The notes under the pieces were generated by a model. The model saw only the letters and a program-made list of their open reading frames with translations, made no database searches and had not been told where the DNA came from. A stretch of 64,000 bases of DNA from CAVTWS01 sp963738445. Its GTDB lineage: Bacteria; Actinomycetota; Acidimicrobiia; Acidimicrobiales; SHLQ01. Shown here piece by piece: positions 42,392 through 51,510 of the stretch. The stretch covers positions 124,001 through 188,000 of the forward strand of contig CAVTWS010000012.1 of the NCBI GenBank assembly GCA_963738445.1, read 5' to 3'. The number at the start of each line of letters is the position of its first letter. Position 1 is the stretch's first letter. The position numbers and the translations under genes were made by a program.

Positions 42392-43570
42392 ATGGACGGT
42401 CGGCCGATCGACGCGGATCACCACTACTACGAACCGCTGGACGCCTTCACCCGATACGTCGACAAGGACTTCTTGCAGCGGGGCGTGCGGCCCGTCCAGT
42501 CCGGGAAGCGGGTCGAGATGCTGATGGGCGGCACCGTGAACCGTTTCATCCCGAACCCGACCTTCGACCCGATCATCGTGCCCGGCTGCATCGACCTGAT
42601 GTTCCGGGGGCAGATCCCCGAAGGCGTCGATCCCCGCACGCTGATGAAGGTGGAACCGATGGCCGACCGGCCGGAGTACCGCGATCGGGAGGCGCGACTG
42701 GCGCGCATCGAGGAGCAGGACCTCGAGGAGGTGCTGCTGTTCCCGACGCTCGGGTGCGGAGTCGAGCAGGCTCTCCGGTTCGACGTCGATGCGACCATGG
42801 CGAGCCTGCACGCGTTCAACCGCTGGCTCGAGGACGACTGGGGATTCACCGGCCGCCTGATCGGTGTGCCGATGTTGTCCCTCGCCGACCCGGTCGCCGC
42901 GGTGGCCGAGATCGACTCGCTGCTCGAGCGTGGCGCGCAGATCGTCCATGTTCGCCCCGCGCCGGTCCCGGCCGGCGACGGCCGCGGCCGCTCCCTCGGC
43001 GACCCGATCCACGACCCGGTGTGGGCTCGCCTCGCCGAAGCCGGCGTGCCGGTGGCGTTCCACCTCGGTGACAGCGGCTACGAGGGCATCTTGTCGAGCG
43101 CCTGGGGGGGCAGCGACAAGTTCGAGGCGTACGCGAAGTCGGGGATCCTGGGCCGGGTGCTCGTCGCCGACCGCGCCATCCACGACACGATCGCATCGCT
43201 GGTCGTCGATGGCGCCTTCCAGCGTCATCCGACCCTCAAGGTGGCGAGCATCGAGAACGGGTCGGACTGGATCAAGCTGCTGGTGAAGCGGTTGAAGAAG
43301 CAGGCGAACCAGACTCCCTGGATCTTCAAGGAGGATCCGCTCGACCAGATCCGCCGCCACCTGTGGGTGACCCCGTACTACGAAGAGGACATTCCGGCCC
43401 TCGTCGACCTGATCGGTGCGGAGCGTGTGCTCTTCGGGTCGGACTGGCCCCACGGCGAAGGCCTGGCCCGACCGGCGAGCTTCGTGGACGAGCTGGCCGG
43501 CCTCGACGAGGTCGCCACCCAGCGGATCATGCGGGGCAACGCGCTCGAACTCCTCGGCCGCGCCGCCTGA
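42392..43570 (+). CDS. amidohydrolase-2 family metal-dependent hydrolase
   Basis: 392 residues; GGAGG (42381-42385) precedes the ATG. Metal/active-site motifs are DADHHYYEP at the N-terminus, VAFHLGDSGYEG mid-barrel and FGSDWPHGEGLARP near the C-terminus. This is the ACMSD-like/decarboxylase-hydrolase subgroup, abundant in actinobacterial aromatic and steroid degradation loci. It could hydrolyse a ring-cleavage product or decarboxylate; the sequence does not decide. Confidence 0.9.
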   Translation: MDGRPIDADHHYYEPLDAFTRYVDKDFLQRGVRPVQSGKRVEMLMGGTVNRFIPNPTFDPIIVPGCIDLMFRGQIPEGVDPRTLMKVEPMADRPEYRDREARLARIEEQDLEEVLLFPTLGCGVEQALRFDVDATMASLHAFNRWLEDDWGFTGRLIGVPMLSLADPVAAVAEIDSLLERGAQIVHVRPAPVPAGDGRGRSLGDPIHDPVWARLAEAGVPVAFHLGDSGYEGILSSAWGGSDKFEAYAKSGILGRVLVADRAIHDTIASLVVDGAFQRHPTLKVASIENGSDWIKLLVKRLKKQANQTPWIFKEDPLDQIRRHLWVTPYYEEDIPALVDLIGAERVLFGSDWPHGEGLARPASFVDELAGLDEVATQRIMRGNALELLGRAA

Positions 43571-43604
43571 TGCTCCGACGCGTGGCGCGACACTCAGCCA
43601 CTGC

Positions 43605-44450
43605 TCAGGTCTGCATGCCTTCGTAGTCGAGCTCGGGCAGGGCCTGGTGGCACAAGGCCCCGCCGTCGATGGTCAGCTCGGTGCCGGTGACGTACTTCGA
43701 CTCGTCGGATGCGAGGTACACGACTCCGTAGCCAATATCCGAGGGCTCGCCGAGCTGGGGAACCATCACGTTCTTCTCGAACGCGGCCTGGTTGATCGGG
43801 TTGGCGAGGATGGCCTTCATGATCTCTGACCCGGTGTAGATGAAGCCGACGATGATGGTGTTGGCGCGGATGTTCTCCTTGCCGTAGTCGACGGCGATCT
43901 GGCGGGTCATGGCGTTGATCGCCCCTTTGGAGGCGTGGTATGCCGGCCGGTGGGGGAGCGCCGATCGTGACGAGCTGGCCGAGATGTTGACGATCGATCC
44001 GGTGCCGGCCCGTCGCATGGCCGGGACGGCGTGCTTGCACGCCCACACCGTGCCCATCAGGGCGATTCGCATGATGTTGTCGAACGTGTCGTCCTCGATC
44101 TGGTCGATGTGGGAGTCGCGGCCGCTGCCGGTGTCGTCGGAGATGGCGTTGTTGACCAGGGTGGTGAGCCGGCCGAACCGTTGCTCGGTGGCGGCGACGG
44201 CGGCGGCCAGATCGGCCTCGACGCCGTTGTCGGCGCGCACGTAGAGCACCTGCCCGCCGGTGGCGGCGACTGCGGACTCGACCTCGCGGCCGAGATCCTC
44301 GGACCGTCCGGTGAACGCCACGGCGGCGCCCTCGGCGCACAGCGTCTCGACGATCCCTCGGCCGATGCCCCGGGTGCCGCCCGTGACGAGGGCGACCTTG
44401 CCGCCGAGTCGAACCCGGGGGCGGGACGACGGGGCTGGTGAATCGGTCAT
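43605..44450 (-). CDS. short-chain dehydrogenase/reductase
   Basis: 281 residues. TGGTRGIG, LVNNAIS, VNISASSSRSALPHRPAY and YHASK are all visible, with NTIIVGFIYTGSEIM and YVTGTELTIDGG. The layout and the VNNAIS/VVGFIYTG blocks resemble the SDR at 40.7 kb (VVGRV position), so the two may be paralogues of one subfamily. It is the last gene of the leftward operon that starts with the acyl-CoA ligase at 48.2 kb; the gap to the molybdoenzyme is 13 bases. Confidence 0.88.
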   Translation of the reverse strand: MTDSPAPSSRPRVRLGGKVALVTGGTRGIGRGIVETLCAEGAAVAFTGRSEDLGREVESAVAATGGQVLYVRADNGVEADLAAAVAATEQRFGRLTTLVNNAISDDTGSGRDSHIDQIEDDTFDNIMRIALMGTVWACKHAVPAMRRAGTGSIVNISASSSRSALPHRPAYHASKGAINAMTRQIAVDYGKENIRANTIIVGFIYTGSEIMKAILANPINQAAFEKNVMVPQLGEPSDIGYGVVYLASDESKYVTGTELTIDGGALCHQALPELDYEGMQT

Positions 44451-44463
44451 GGGGCGCTGCGGG

Positions 44464-46563
44464 TCATGTCGGTGGTCGGTCGCAGCACACGATGTCGACC
44501 GGGATGCCGGTGACGTGCGACATGCCGCTGACGGGGTCGAAGGTGCCCGGGCCGCTCGGGGCCAGGGCGTTCACGTTGACGCCGGGGCGCTTTGCGGACT
44601 GTGGCATGCCCGGCGTCGGTTCGGCGCCGTAGCCGTGCGTCATGGCGACCACGCTCGACCGGAGTCGGGGGTCGGTCCGCACAGTTGCTTCGAGGGCGCC
44701 GTAGGGGTTGCTCACCCGAACGCGGTCGCCGGGGCGGGCGCCGAGGTCCGCCGCGTCACCGGGGTTCATCCAGAGCGGGTTCACGGCGTCGTCGTCGGCG
44801 TTGCGGGACGGAAGGTTCGTCAACCACGAGTTGAGGTTCCGTTGCGTACGCCGGGTGATCATCTTGAAGGCCTGCGCCCCTTCACCCCGGAGATCCTCGA
44901 ACACCAGGTGCCCGCGCTCGAGGGTGGATCGCAACGCCTCCGGCACGCACTCGATCGGGCCCTCGAGGCCGAGCCGGGCCGCCGACGCGCCCGGACCGGG
45001 CTCGGCGAGTTCGACGACCAGGTGCTCACGGAGCTCGGCGACCGACAGACCGGCGGGGCCGAGCGCGCCGTCGAACATCATCGGTACCGGATCGGCGAGG
45101 TCCGGGTCGATCATCGGCGAGCGACCCATGGCCTGCAGCAGCCGACCGACGATCCGCCACTCCTCGAGCTGTTGGCCGGTGGCCTCGACGACGCGGGGAG
45201 TCCACTGCACGAACGGGTCGGTCTGGACGCCCTGGACGAACACGTTGATGTCCTCGCGTTCGAACTGGTCGGTGGCGGGGAGCACGTAGTCGGCCAGCTC
45301 GCCGGTCGCGTTCCGGTACAGGTCGACGCTCACCAGCAGATCGAGCGATTCGAAGGCCGCCCGCAGACGGTCACCACCACCGATCGAACGGAGCGGGTTG
45401 CCGGCCAACACGATGAGGGCTCGCAGGGGTTCGTCGGGCGCGGCGATCAGCTCGGGCAGGAGGGCCGACGGCACCATGCCGACCGATCGGCGGAACGGAC
45501 CCCACGGGGTCGACTCGAACGACGCCGAGGAGCGATCCGAACCGGACGGGGCGGCCGGGAAGGCACGGGCCGCGAAGTAGCTCCCGCCGGGCCGGTCGAG
45601 GTTGCCGGTCAGGAGCAGGAGCATCTGGACGAGCCAGTAGGCGAGCGCGCCTTGCCGTCCCATGTTCAACCCGGTCGAGGCGTGGATGGACGCGCCCCGA
45701 GCCGACGCCAGGTCGTGCGCCAACTGGGTGATGGTCGCGGCCGACACGCCGACGATGGGGGCCACGGCCTCGGGGGAGTACGGGGCGACGAATGCCAGGA
45801 CGTCGTCGACACCGGTGACCCGCCCCTCGAACGCGCCGAGCGTGAACCCGGTGGTGCGGTGGATCTCGTGCAGCAGCGCGGCCAGGAGGTACGGGTCGGT
45901 GTCCGGCCGGAGCTGGAGCGCCTCGCCGACGTCGGGCTCGACCTGGAGTGGATCGACGAACACGACCCGGCCACCACGTTCGCCGATGCTGCGGATCCGG
46001 GCCACGGGGTCGGCCATGCTCAGGAACGACGACTTGCTGACGCGGACGTTCGACCCGATCACCAGGAGCAGATCGGTTCGATCGAGGTCCGGGATCGGAT
46101 GGGCGCCTATCGTGCCGTACAGGATCTCGTCCACGGCGTACTTGTTGGAGCAGTCCTGGGTGACGGCCGAGAACAGGCGGTCCGTCTCCAGCGACCGGGC
46201 CAGCATCATCCCGGCGGCACTGCCCAGGGCGTTGAAGGCGTTCGGGTTGCCGAGGTAGATGCCGACGGATCGTGGTCCGAAGCGGTCGATGAGGCCGTTC
46301 AATCGCCCGGCGATGTCCGCCAGCGCGCGGTCCCAGGAGGTGGCGACGAACTCGTCGCCCCCTCGCTTCAGGGGCGCCCGCAGGCGGTCGGGGTCGGTGT
46401 GGACCTCGACGGAGCGCAGGCCCTTGCTACACGCGAAGCCCCGGGTCACCGGGTGGTCGTGGTCCGGCCGCACGCGGGTGAGAGCCCCGTCGACGACGGT
46501 TGCCGTCAGGCCGCAGCCCACCTCGCAGAGCCGGCAGAAGGTCCGTACCTGGTCCGTGGCCAT
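44464..46563 (-). CDS. molybdopterin oxidoreductase of the formate dehydrogenase/nitrate reductase superfamily
   Basis: 699 residues. An N-terminal [4Fe-4S] site is formed by C10, C13, C17 and C45 (CRLCEVGCG ... GFACSKG), followed by the molybdopterin-binding blocks (LLLVIGSNVRVSKSS, VLAGNPLRSIGGG) and the C-terminal dinucleotide-binding domain (ADLGARPGDRVRVSNPYG). There is no twin-arginine signal, so it is a cytoplasmic single-subunit enzyme. The region TQDCSNKYAVDEILYG probably contains the Mo ligand. Electron partner and substrate are unknown. The ligase upstream and SDR downstream suggest hydroxylation or reduction of an acyl-CoA. Confidence 0.88.
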   Translation of the reverse strand: MATDQVRTFCRLCEVGCGLTATVVDGALTRVRPDHDHPVTRGFACSKGLRSVEVHTDPDRLRAPLKRGGDEFVATSWDRALADIAGRLNGLIDRFGPRSVGIYLGNPNAFNALGSAAGMMLARSLETDRLFSAVTQDCSNKYAVDEILYGTIGAHPIPDLDRTDLLLVIGSNVRVSKSSFLSMADPVARIRSIGERGGRVVFVDPLQVEPDVGEALQLRPDTDPYLLAALLHEIHRTTGFTLGAFEGRVTGVDDVLAFVAPYSPEAVAPIVGVSAATITQLAHDLASARGASIHASTGLNMGRQGALAYWLVQMLLLLTGNLDRPGGSYFAARAFPAAPSGSDRSSASFESTPWGPFRRSVGMVPSALLPELIAAPDEPLRALIVLAGNPLRSIGGGDRLRAAFESLDLLVSVDLYRNATGELADYVLPATDQFEREDINVFVQGVQTDPFVQWTPRVVEATGQQLEEWRIVGRLLQAMGRSPMIDPDLADPVPMMFDGALGPAGLSVAELREHLVVELAEPGPGASAARLGLEGPIECVPEALRSTLERGHLVFEDLRGEGAQAFKMITRRTQRNLNSWLTNLPSRNADDDAVNPLWMNPGDAADLGARPGDRVRVSNPYGALEATVRTDPRLRSSVVAMTHGYGAEPTPGMPQSAKRPGVNVNALAPSGPGTFDPVSGMSHVTGIPVDIVCCDRPPT

Positions 46564-46567
46564 CGGT

Positions 46568-48217
46568 TCACCCCACCTCGGATCGCAGCGTGTTCTTGAC
46601 GAGTTTGCCCGACGCGGTCCGCGGCAACGGTTCGGTCCGCAGATGCCAGTGGGTCGGAACCTTGTAGTGGGCCAGGTGCTCGCGGCACCAGGCGGTGAGC
46701 GCGTCGCCGGTCACCGTCGCGCCCGGAGAGACGGTCACGACGGCACAGACGGCGTCGCCGGTCATGTCGTCGTCGACGGCGAACACCGCGGCTTCGATCA
46801 CGTCGGGATGCGCTTCGAGGCAGTACTCGACCTCGTTGGGCGAGACGTTCTCGGCGCTCACCAGGATCATGTCGCGAGCGCGCGAGTCGATGAAGAGCAG
46901 ACCGTCCTGGAAACGGGCGATGTCGCCCATGGCCAGCCAACCAGCGTCCTTGAGCACCGCGGCCGAGGCTTCGGGGTCGTTCCAGTACCCGAGCATGAGG
47001 TAGGCGCTGCGGACGTGGACCTCGCCGTACTGCCCGTCGGGCACGGCGTGGCCTTCGGGATCGCGGAGCTCGACCTCGGTGGTGACGGTGATCCGGCCGG
47101 TGGAGGTGGGGTTGGCGAGGAACTCGGGGCCACCGATGCTCGCGATCACCGCTCCGCCCTCGGTGCTGGTGTAACCCATGCCCATCGCCTGGCGGGTCGA
47201 CGGGAAGGCCTCGCGGAGAGCGTTCTGCACCGCCGGGCTGACGGGTGCGCCACCGACACCGAGGTACCGAACGCTCGACGTGTCGTAGGAGCCGAGAGCT
47301 GGTGAGGCGACGACCCGGGGACCGGAGCTGCCCAAGGCCAACCAGCGGGTCACCCGCTCCCGCTCGATCGTCGCCAGCACGCTCTGCGGATCGAACCGGC
47401 CCGGTAACAAGACGAAGGACGTGCCGGTCACGATGGCCTGGAGCACCACACCGTTGAGCATCGACGTGTGGAACAGCGGCGACGTGACGAGGACGATCTC
47501 ATCTCCCGCCGGGGGCTCGTCGCCCACCGCCGGAACTGGGGCGCCCATGGCGACCCGACCGAGCGCGTCGCCGAGGCGGTTGAGTTGGGCGAACCCGATC
47601 AGGGCCCGGTGAGGCACGGTCACGGCCTTGGGGCGTCCGGTGGTGCCGCTGGTGAAGAACAACACCGCAGGGTCGTCCTCGAAGCTGTCCGGAACGACCG
47701 GCCGTTCACCCGCTCGGGCGGCGGCCAGGGGCCGGATCTCCACGAGATCGAGCACCGGGAGCGCGGAACCGGCTTCGGCCACCCGCTCCAGGCGCGACGC
47801 GTCGCCCATGACGAGCACGGGCTCGACCAGCTCGGCGGCGTGCGCGAACTCCTCCGCCGTCCACCACCCGTTGAAGGCGGCCGGGACGGCACCGATGCTC
47901 AGGAGCGCCCAGTAGCCGACCACCCACTCCCAGCGGTTCGCGGAGTAGATCGCCACCCGGTCGCCGGGCCGGATGCCGCGGTCGTGCTGCAGGGAAGCCG
48001 CCACGGCATCGACCATGGCCAGGTGCTCGACGAAACTCAGCCGGAGGTCGCCCTCGACCATGAACGTTCGGTCGCCGAACCGGGCCGACTCCTCCAGCAG
48101 CTCCCGCATCGACCGGGCCCGGTGCCGGAACACCGGCACGCAAACGCCCCGGACGTCCTCCTCGGCAACCTCGAACAGCGCACCGGGGACGATCAGGGTG
48201 TCACGAAGTCCGAGCAT
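46568..48217 (-). CDS. AMP-forming acyl-CoA synthetase
   Basis: 549 residues. The AMP-binding signature FFTSGTTGRPKAVTVPHR, the GYTSTEGGAV motif, MGDIARFQDGLLF hinge and the catalytic Lys in RTASGKLVKN are intact. It activates a fatty or aromatic acid to its CoA thioester with ATP. First gene of the operon with the molybdoenzyme (four-base gap) and SDR. It diverges from the broken P450 at 48337. Confidence 0.93.
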   Translation of the reverse strand: MLGLRDTLIVPGALFEVAEEDVRGVCVPVFRHRARSMRELLEESARFGDRTFMVEGDLRLSFVEHLAMVDAVAASLQHDRGIRPGDRVAIYSANRWEWVVGYWALLSIGAVPAAFNGWWTAEEFAHAAELVEPVLVMGDASRLERVAEAGSALPVLDLVEIRPLAAARAGERPVVPDSFEDDPAVLFFTSGTTGRPKAVTVPHRALIGFAQLNRLGDALGRVAMGAPVPAVGDEPPAGDEIVLVTSPLFHTSMLNGVVLQAIVTGTSFVLLPGRFDPQSVLATIERERVTRWLALGSSGPRVVASPALGSYDTSSVRYLGVGGAPVSPAVQNALREAFPSTRQAMGMGYTSTEGGAVIASIGGPEFLANPTSTGRITVTTEVELRDPEGHAVPDGQYGEVHVRSAYLMLGYWNDPEASAAVLKDAGWLAMGDIARFQDGLLFIDSRARDMILVSAENVSPNEVEYCLEAHPDVIEAAVFAVDDDMTGDAVCAVVTVSPGATVTGDALTAWCREHLAHYKVPTHWHLRTEPLPRTASGKLVKNTLRSEVG

Positions 48218-48336
48218 GACCGGCAACCGTACATCTAAAGGTTTCCCTCGGTCGAAGGAGCGAGCCACGCCGTCGACCCGGCTACTGTGGCCCGGGCGAC
48301 GCCGCCCGAATCGCGACTCGGCAGGGGGAGCATCCG

Positions 48337-49519
48337 ATGGTCGTCTACAGCCCGTTCGACATGCAGACGCAGCACAACCCGTTCCCCGTGTACGCCCTCC
48401 TGCGCGACGAGGCGCCGGTGTACCACAACGCCGAGATCGGGTTCTACGCCCTCTCCCGGTACGACGATGTGCTCGCCGCTCACCTCGACCCGGCGACGTT
48501 CATCTCGTCCCATGGCGTCACGATCGAAGGCGGCGAGACGGCGGCGCCCGTACCTGATCCTGAAGGACCCGCCCGAGCACGACTGGCACCGGCGGGTCGT
48601 CAGCCGCGTGTTCACGCCCCGCGGCATCGCCGACCTCGAGCCGTTCATCCGGCGAACGGCCAGCGAGATGCTGCGATCGATTCGTCGGCGAGCCCAGCAT
48701 CGACATCGTGGAGGACTTCTCCATCCAGATGCCCCTCGACGTGATCGGCGAGCTGCTCGGCATCCCCGAGGACAGTCGCCAGGAGATGCACCGGCTCGTC
48801 GGACACGCTTCGCCGCACGAGACGACACCGGACGAGCCACCGACGAGGCGACGAACGCCGATCTTCGAGCTCGCGGCGATCTTCGAGGAGTCTGGTCGTC
48901 GACCGGCGCACCGACCTCGGCGACGACATCGTCAGCCTCATGATCATCGCCGAGCACACCGACGACGACGGCAACGCTCCACCTCACCGACCGCGAGTTG
49001 GCGTTCCGGCTTCCTCGAGCTGGCCTTCGCCGGCCACGAGACCGTCGCCCGAGCTCATCCCCAACGGGGTGGTGGCGCTCGCCTGGTACCCCGACCAGCG
49101 ACGCGAGCTCGCCGCCGACCCTTCGCTCATCCCCCAGGCCGTGGAGGAGATGCTGCGATGGGATCCGCCCTCGCACTACCAGGGCCGCTGGACCACCGCG
49201 ACGTCGAGCTCCACGGCGTCACCATCCCCGACGATCAGCCGGGTGATCCTCGTGACCGGCGCCGCGACCCACGACGAGCGGCAGTACGCCGAGCCGGAGC
49301 TGTTCGACATCCACCGGGTGATCGATCGCCCGGTCGGCGTTCGGGTTCGGCGTGCACCTGTGCCTCGGTGCCGCGCTGGCCCGCCTCGAGACCCGAGTGG
49401 CGTTCGAGGAGCTGCTCGTCGCTCGCTCCCGAGTAGGGAGCTCGACGAGGCGGGCATCGTCCGCATGCGGTCGAGCAACGTCCGGGGCCTCGAAGCACCT
49501 GCCGATCAGCGTCGGCTGA
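48337..49519 (+). pseudogene. cytochrome P450, about ten frameshifts
   Basis: ATG with GGGGAG seven bases upstream. Successive frames supply the whole enzyme in order: FPVYALLRDEAPVYHNAEIG, PYLILKDPPEHDWHRRVVSR, EDFSIQMPLDVIGELLGIPE, TDLGDDIVSLMIIAEHTDDD, FLELAFAGHETVA (helix I), AVEEMLRWDPPSHYQGRWTT (ExxR), VELHGVTIPDDQ, FGFGVHLCLGAALARLETRV (haem loop with Cys) and RGL-KHLPISVG to TGA 49517. Single-base gains and losses, mostly in C or G runs, lie near 48540, 48680, 48840-48900, 48985, 49010, 49055, 49197, 49228, 49340, 49420 and 49492. No motif is missing, which argues for consensus errors rather than old decay. Confidence 0.85.
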
Positions 49520-49530
49520 CGGTCCGTGTG

Positions 49531-50412
49531 TTACCGGGCTGCGAGCTCGCCCAAGACGTCGGCGGCTGGCCGGCCCACCGTACTGTCGAATCGGTCTCCC
49601 ACCGCACGATCGCCGGGGCCTTCGCCGAGCAAGTTGGCTCTCAGCTCCGGAGCCATGGTGGTGCCCGTCTCCTGCTCGCCGAGCGCGATTGATATCTCGA
49701 ACACGCGCAGCGCCAACAGGGGGGCGAACGAACCGACCACTGGAGTCCACGACCAACGTGTCCGATACGAGGTAGACGGGGGTGGCCTCCGGTGCTGATG
49801 AGTCGATCGACTCGTAGAGGAACCACAAATACTGGCCGCCTATGCCCGTGCGAAGATCACGCAGCATCTGGTCTTCCAAGGACCGTTCAGCGACGATCCT
49901 CAGGACAATGTCGACTGTCCCCAGTCGATTCAGAAGGAGTGACGGCCCCCAAGGATGCGTCGACCTTGACCGAGACGTTCACATCAAAGATGGTCATCGG
50001 ATCCTCGCCGATGACCTGCGCCACTGAAACATCGTTGACGGTGCCAAGGAGTGCGAGGTCGGCGTCGGCGATCGATGAACTTGAGGCGCATGGGGCATAC
50101 TGGATCAGCGTGAAGTTTCCTGGAAGAAGCCGACGGGAAAGGTTCCACCGTATGCCAGGATGGACGGCGGGCGACCGACAAGGTCCAATGGCTCGGGTGG
50201 GGAATGGATCAGCAAAGGTTGAGCATCAACCTGCGCTGGGGAGGACGGTTGCTCAGGCGAGTCCGTCGATGGCAAACCCGTGGTCACCGTCGGTGACTCA
50301 GGTGCGTCGCCTTGTCGATCCGTGGCTAGCTCGGACTCCAGCGACCACACCCAACCATGAGCAGCGCCACGAAGAGCACGAGGTTTAGCCGTGTCCGATG
50401 TCGGAAGCCCAT
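49531..50412 (-). pseudogene. predicted lipoprotein of unknown function, several frameshifts
   Basis: ATG 50412 opens MGFRHRTRLNLVLFVALLMV ending in VGC, a short basic n-region, hydrophobic core and lipobox Cys. Frame changes follow at about 50355, 50118, 49925 and 49742. The segments are SLESELATDRQGDAPESPTV, then NFTLIQYAPCASSSSIADAD and VIGEDPMTIFDVNVSVKVDA, SLEDQMLRDLRTGIGGQYLW with FLYESIDSSAPEATPVYLVS, and FAPLLALRVFEISIALGEQE to the stop at 49531. No family recognised; the middle part looks like a beta-rich secreted domain. It is read downstream of the metalloprotease (55-base gap) and is visibly A/T-richer than the rest of the window. Confidence 0.55.
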
Positions 50413-50467
50413 ATCGACCCTCTTCTTTCTTTGCCGAAAGCCGTCCATTCGGTCACGCTGTCTGCGC

Positions 50468-51167
50468 TCAGTAGTGACCATTGACGTTCACCCGGTCACC
50501 AGAATCGACGGCGTAGCTACCAAAGCTGGTTGTCCACATGACTGTGTTCCATCCAACTGGGTGGGCCGTCGGGATCAACCAGCCGAAGATGCTCACGCCT
50601 TGATTCTGACCTTCGTTTGAATGGCGAAGCCCCACTGCGTGTCCGAACTCATGCGCGGCCAGATACTTCGCCTGAACCTGTGACAAGGAGTACCAACCAC
50701 CAGACCTACGTATACCCAAACGAGCTTCCGATTGCACACCATGTGACTGTGGTTGCCGTAGATGGACCGGGCCTGACCGATCCAACATTGAGTGATTCCA
50801 AGCGAATTATTCGGCAGCGATCCAGTTCCTGGAAGGTAGTTTGTCTGCGACAGTGAGTCTCCGAGACTTATTCGCTTGTGGCTAGGACGGTTGGGTCCCA
50901 GAGCTCCTGCAGGCCCTGCTCGATGAAGCTGTCGAATCCCGTGTAGTCGGGTGTACCAGGTCGTCCAGACACTCCAGCTCACCGACGCAGATGGCGCCAG
51001 CATGATCCGCGAAGGGCCCCAAGGTCTTCATCGAAGACTGATCGAAAGTTGTTCGTCGTTCCAACCGGGGCTGCTTCGCTGCCCGAGGTGGAAAAGCCGA
51101 GTAGGCTGATCACTCCGATCGTGACCCAGAGGACTCGACTGCATCGACTACGCCTGGTGATGGCCAT
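50468..51167 (-). pseudogene. secreted matrixin-like zinc metalloprotease, several frameshifts
   Basis: From ATG 51167 there is a signal peptide (MAITRRSRCSRVLWVTIGVI, then SLLGFSTSGSEAAP). Segments in different frames follow: DYTGFDSFIEQGLQELWDPT, SLSQTNYLPGTGSLPNNSLG with CWIGQARSIYGNHSHMVCNR, and finally YLAAHEFGHAVGLRHSN. The HExxHxxGxxH zinc site is perfect and is followed by WNTVMWTT, a good Met-turn candidate, with the stop at 50468. This is a metzincin of matrixin type acting outside the cell. At least three frameshifts separate the parts. Two 60-base lines counted at 50701-50820 are 52-53% G+C, well below the flanking genes. Confidence 0.68.
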
Positions 51168-51501
51168 GTTTCGTCCGTCCCCTCATGGTCCGTGGTGACA
51201 GCTTAACGTTGTGTGATGTAGCGCTCAAGTGCCCTGCAAGGTTGTTCCGTCGAGAAATGTTGGGTGATCGGGAATTTTGGTCGCTCGGCTGCGTTCTGGC
51301 TGGTGTCCCTGCCAGCATCGGAGGAACGTTATGGCCAAGCGAGGACGCCCCACGGTCGAGATCACCCGTCGGGGGACGAACGACGCCAGCTGGAGAGCTG
51401 GACCGTCGTCATTCCAGTGCTCAGGCGTTGGCGATGCGATGCCGGATCATCTTGGCGTGCGCGGACCCCGAGCTGTCGCGAACAGGTCGCCGATCGGGTG
51501 G

Positions 51502-51510
51502 GATGCAACC
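51502..51510. repeat. 9-bp target-site duplication, left copy
   Basis: GATGCAACC lies immediately left of the IS256-type end and is repeated at 52970-52978 immediately right of the other end. Removing the element plus one copy restores the transposase reading frame. Confidence 0.88.
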
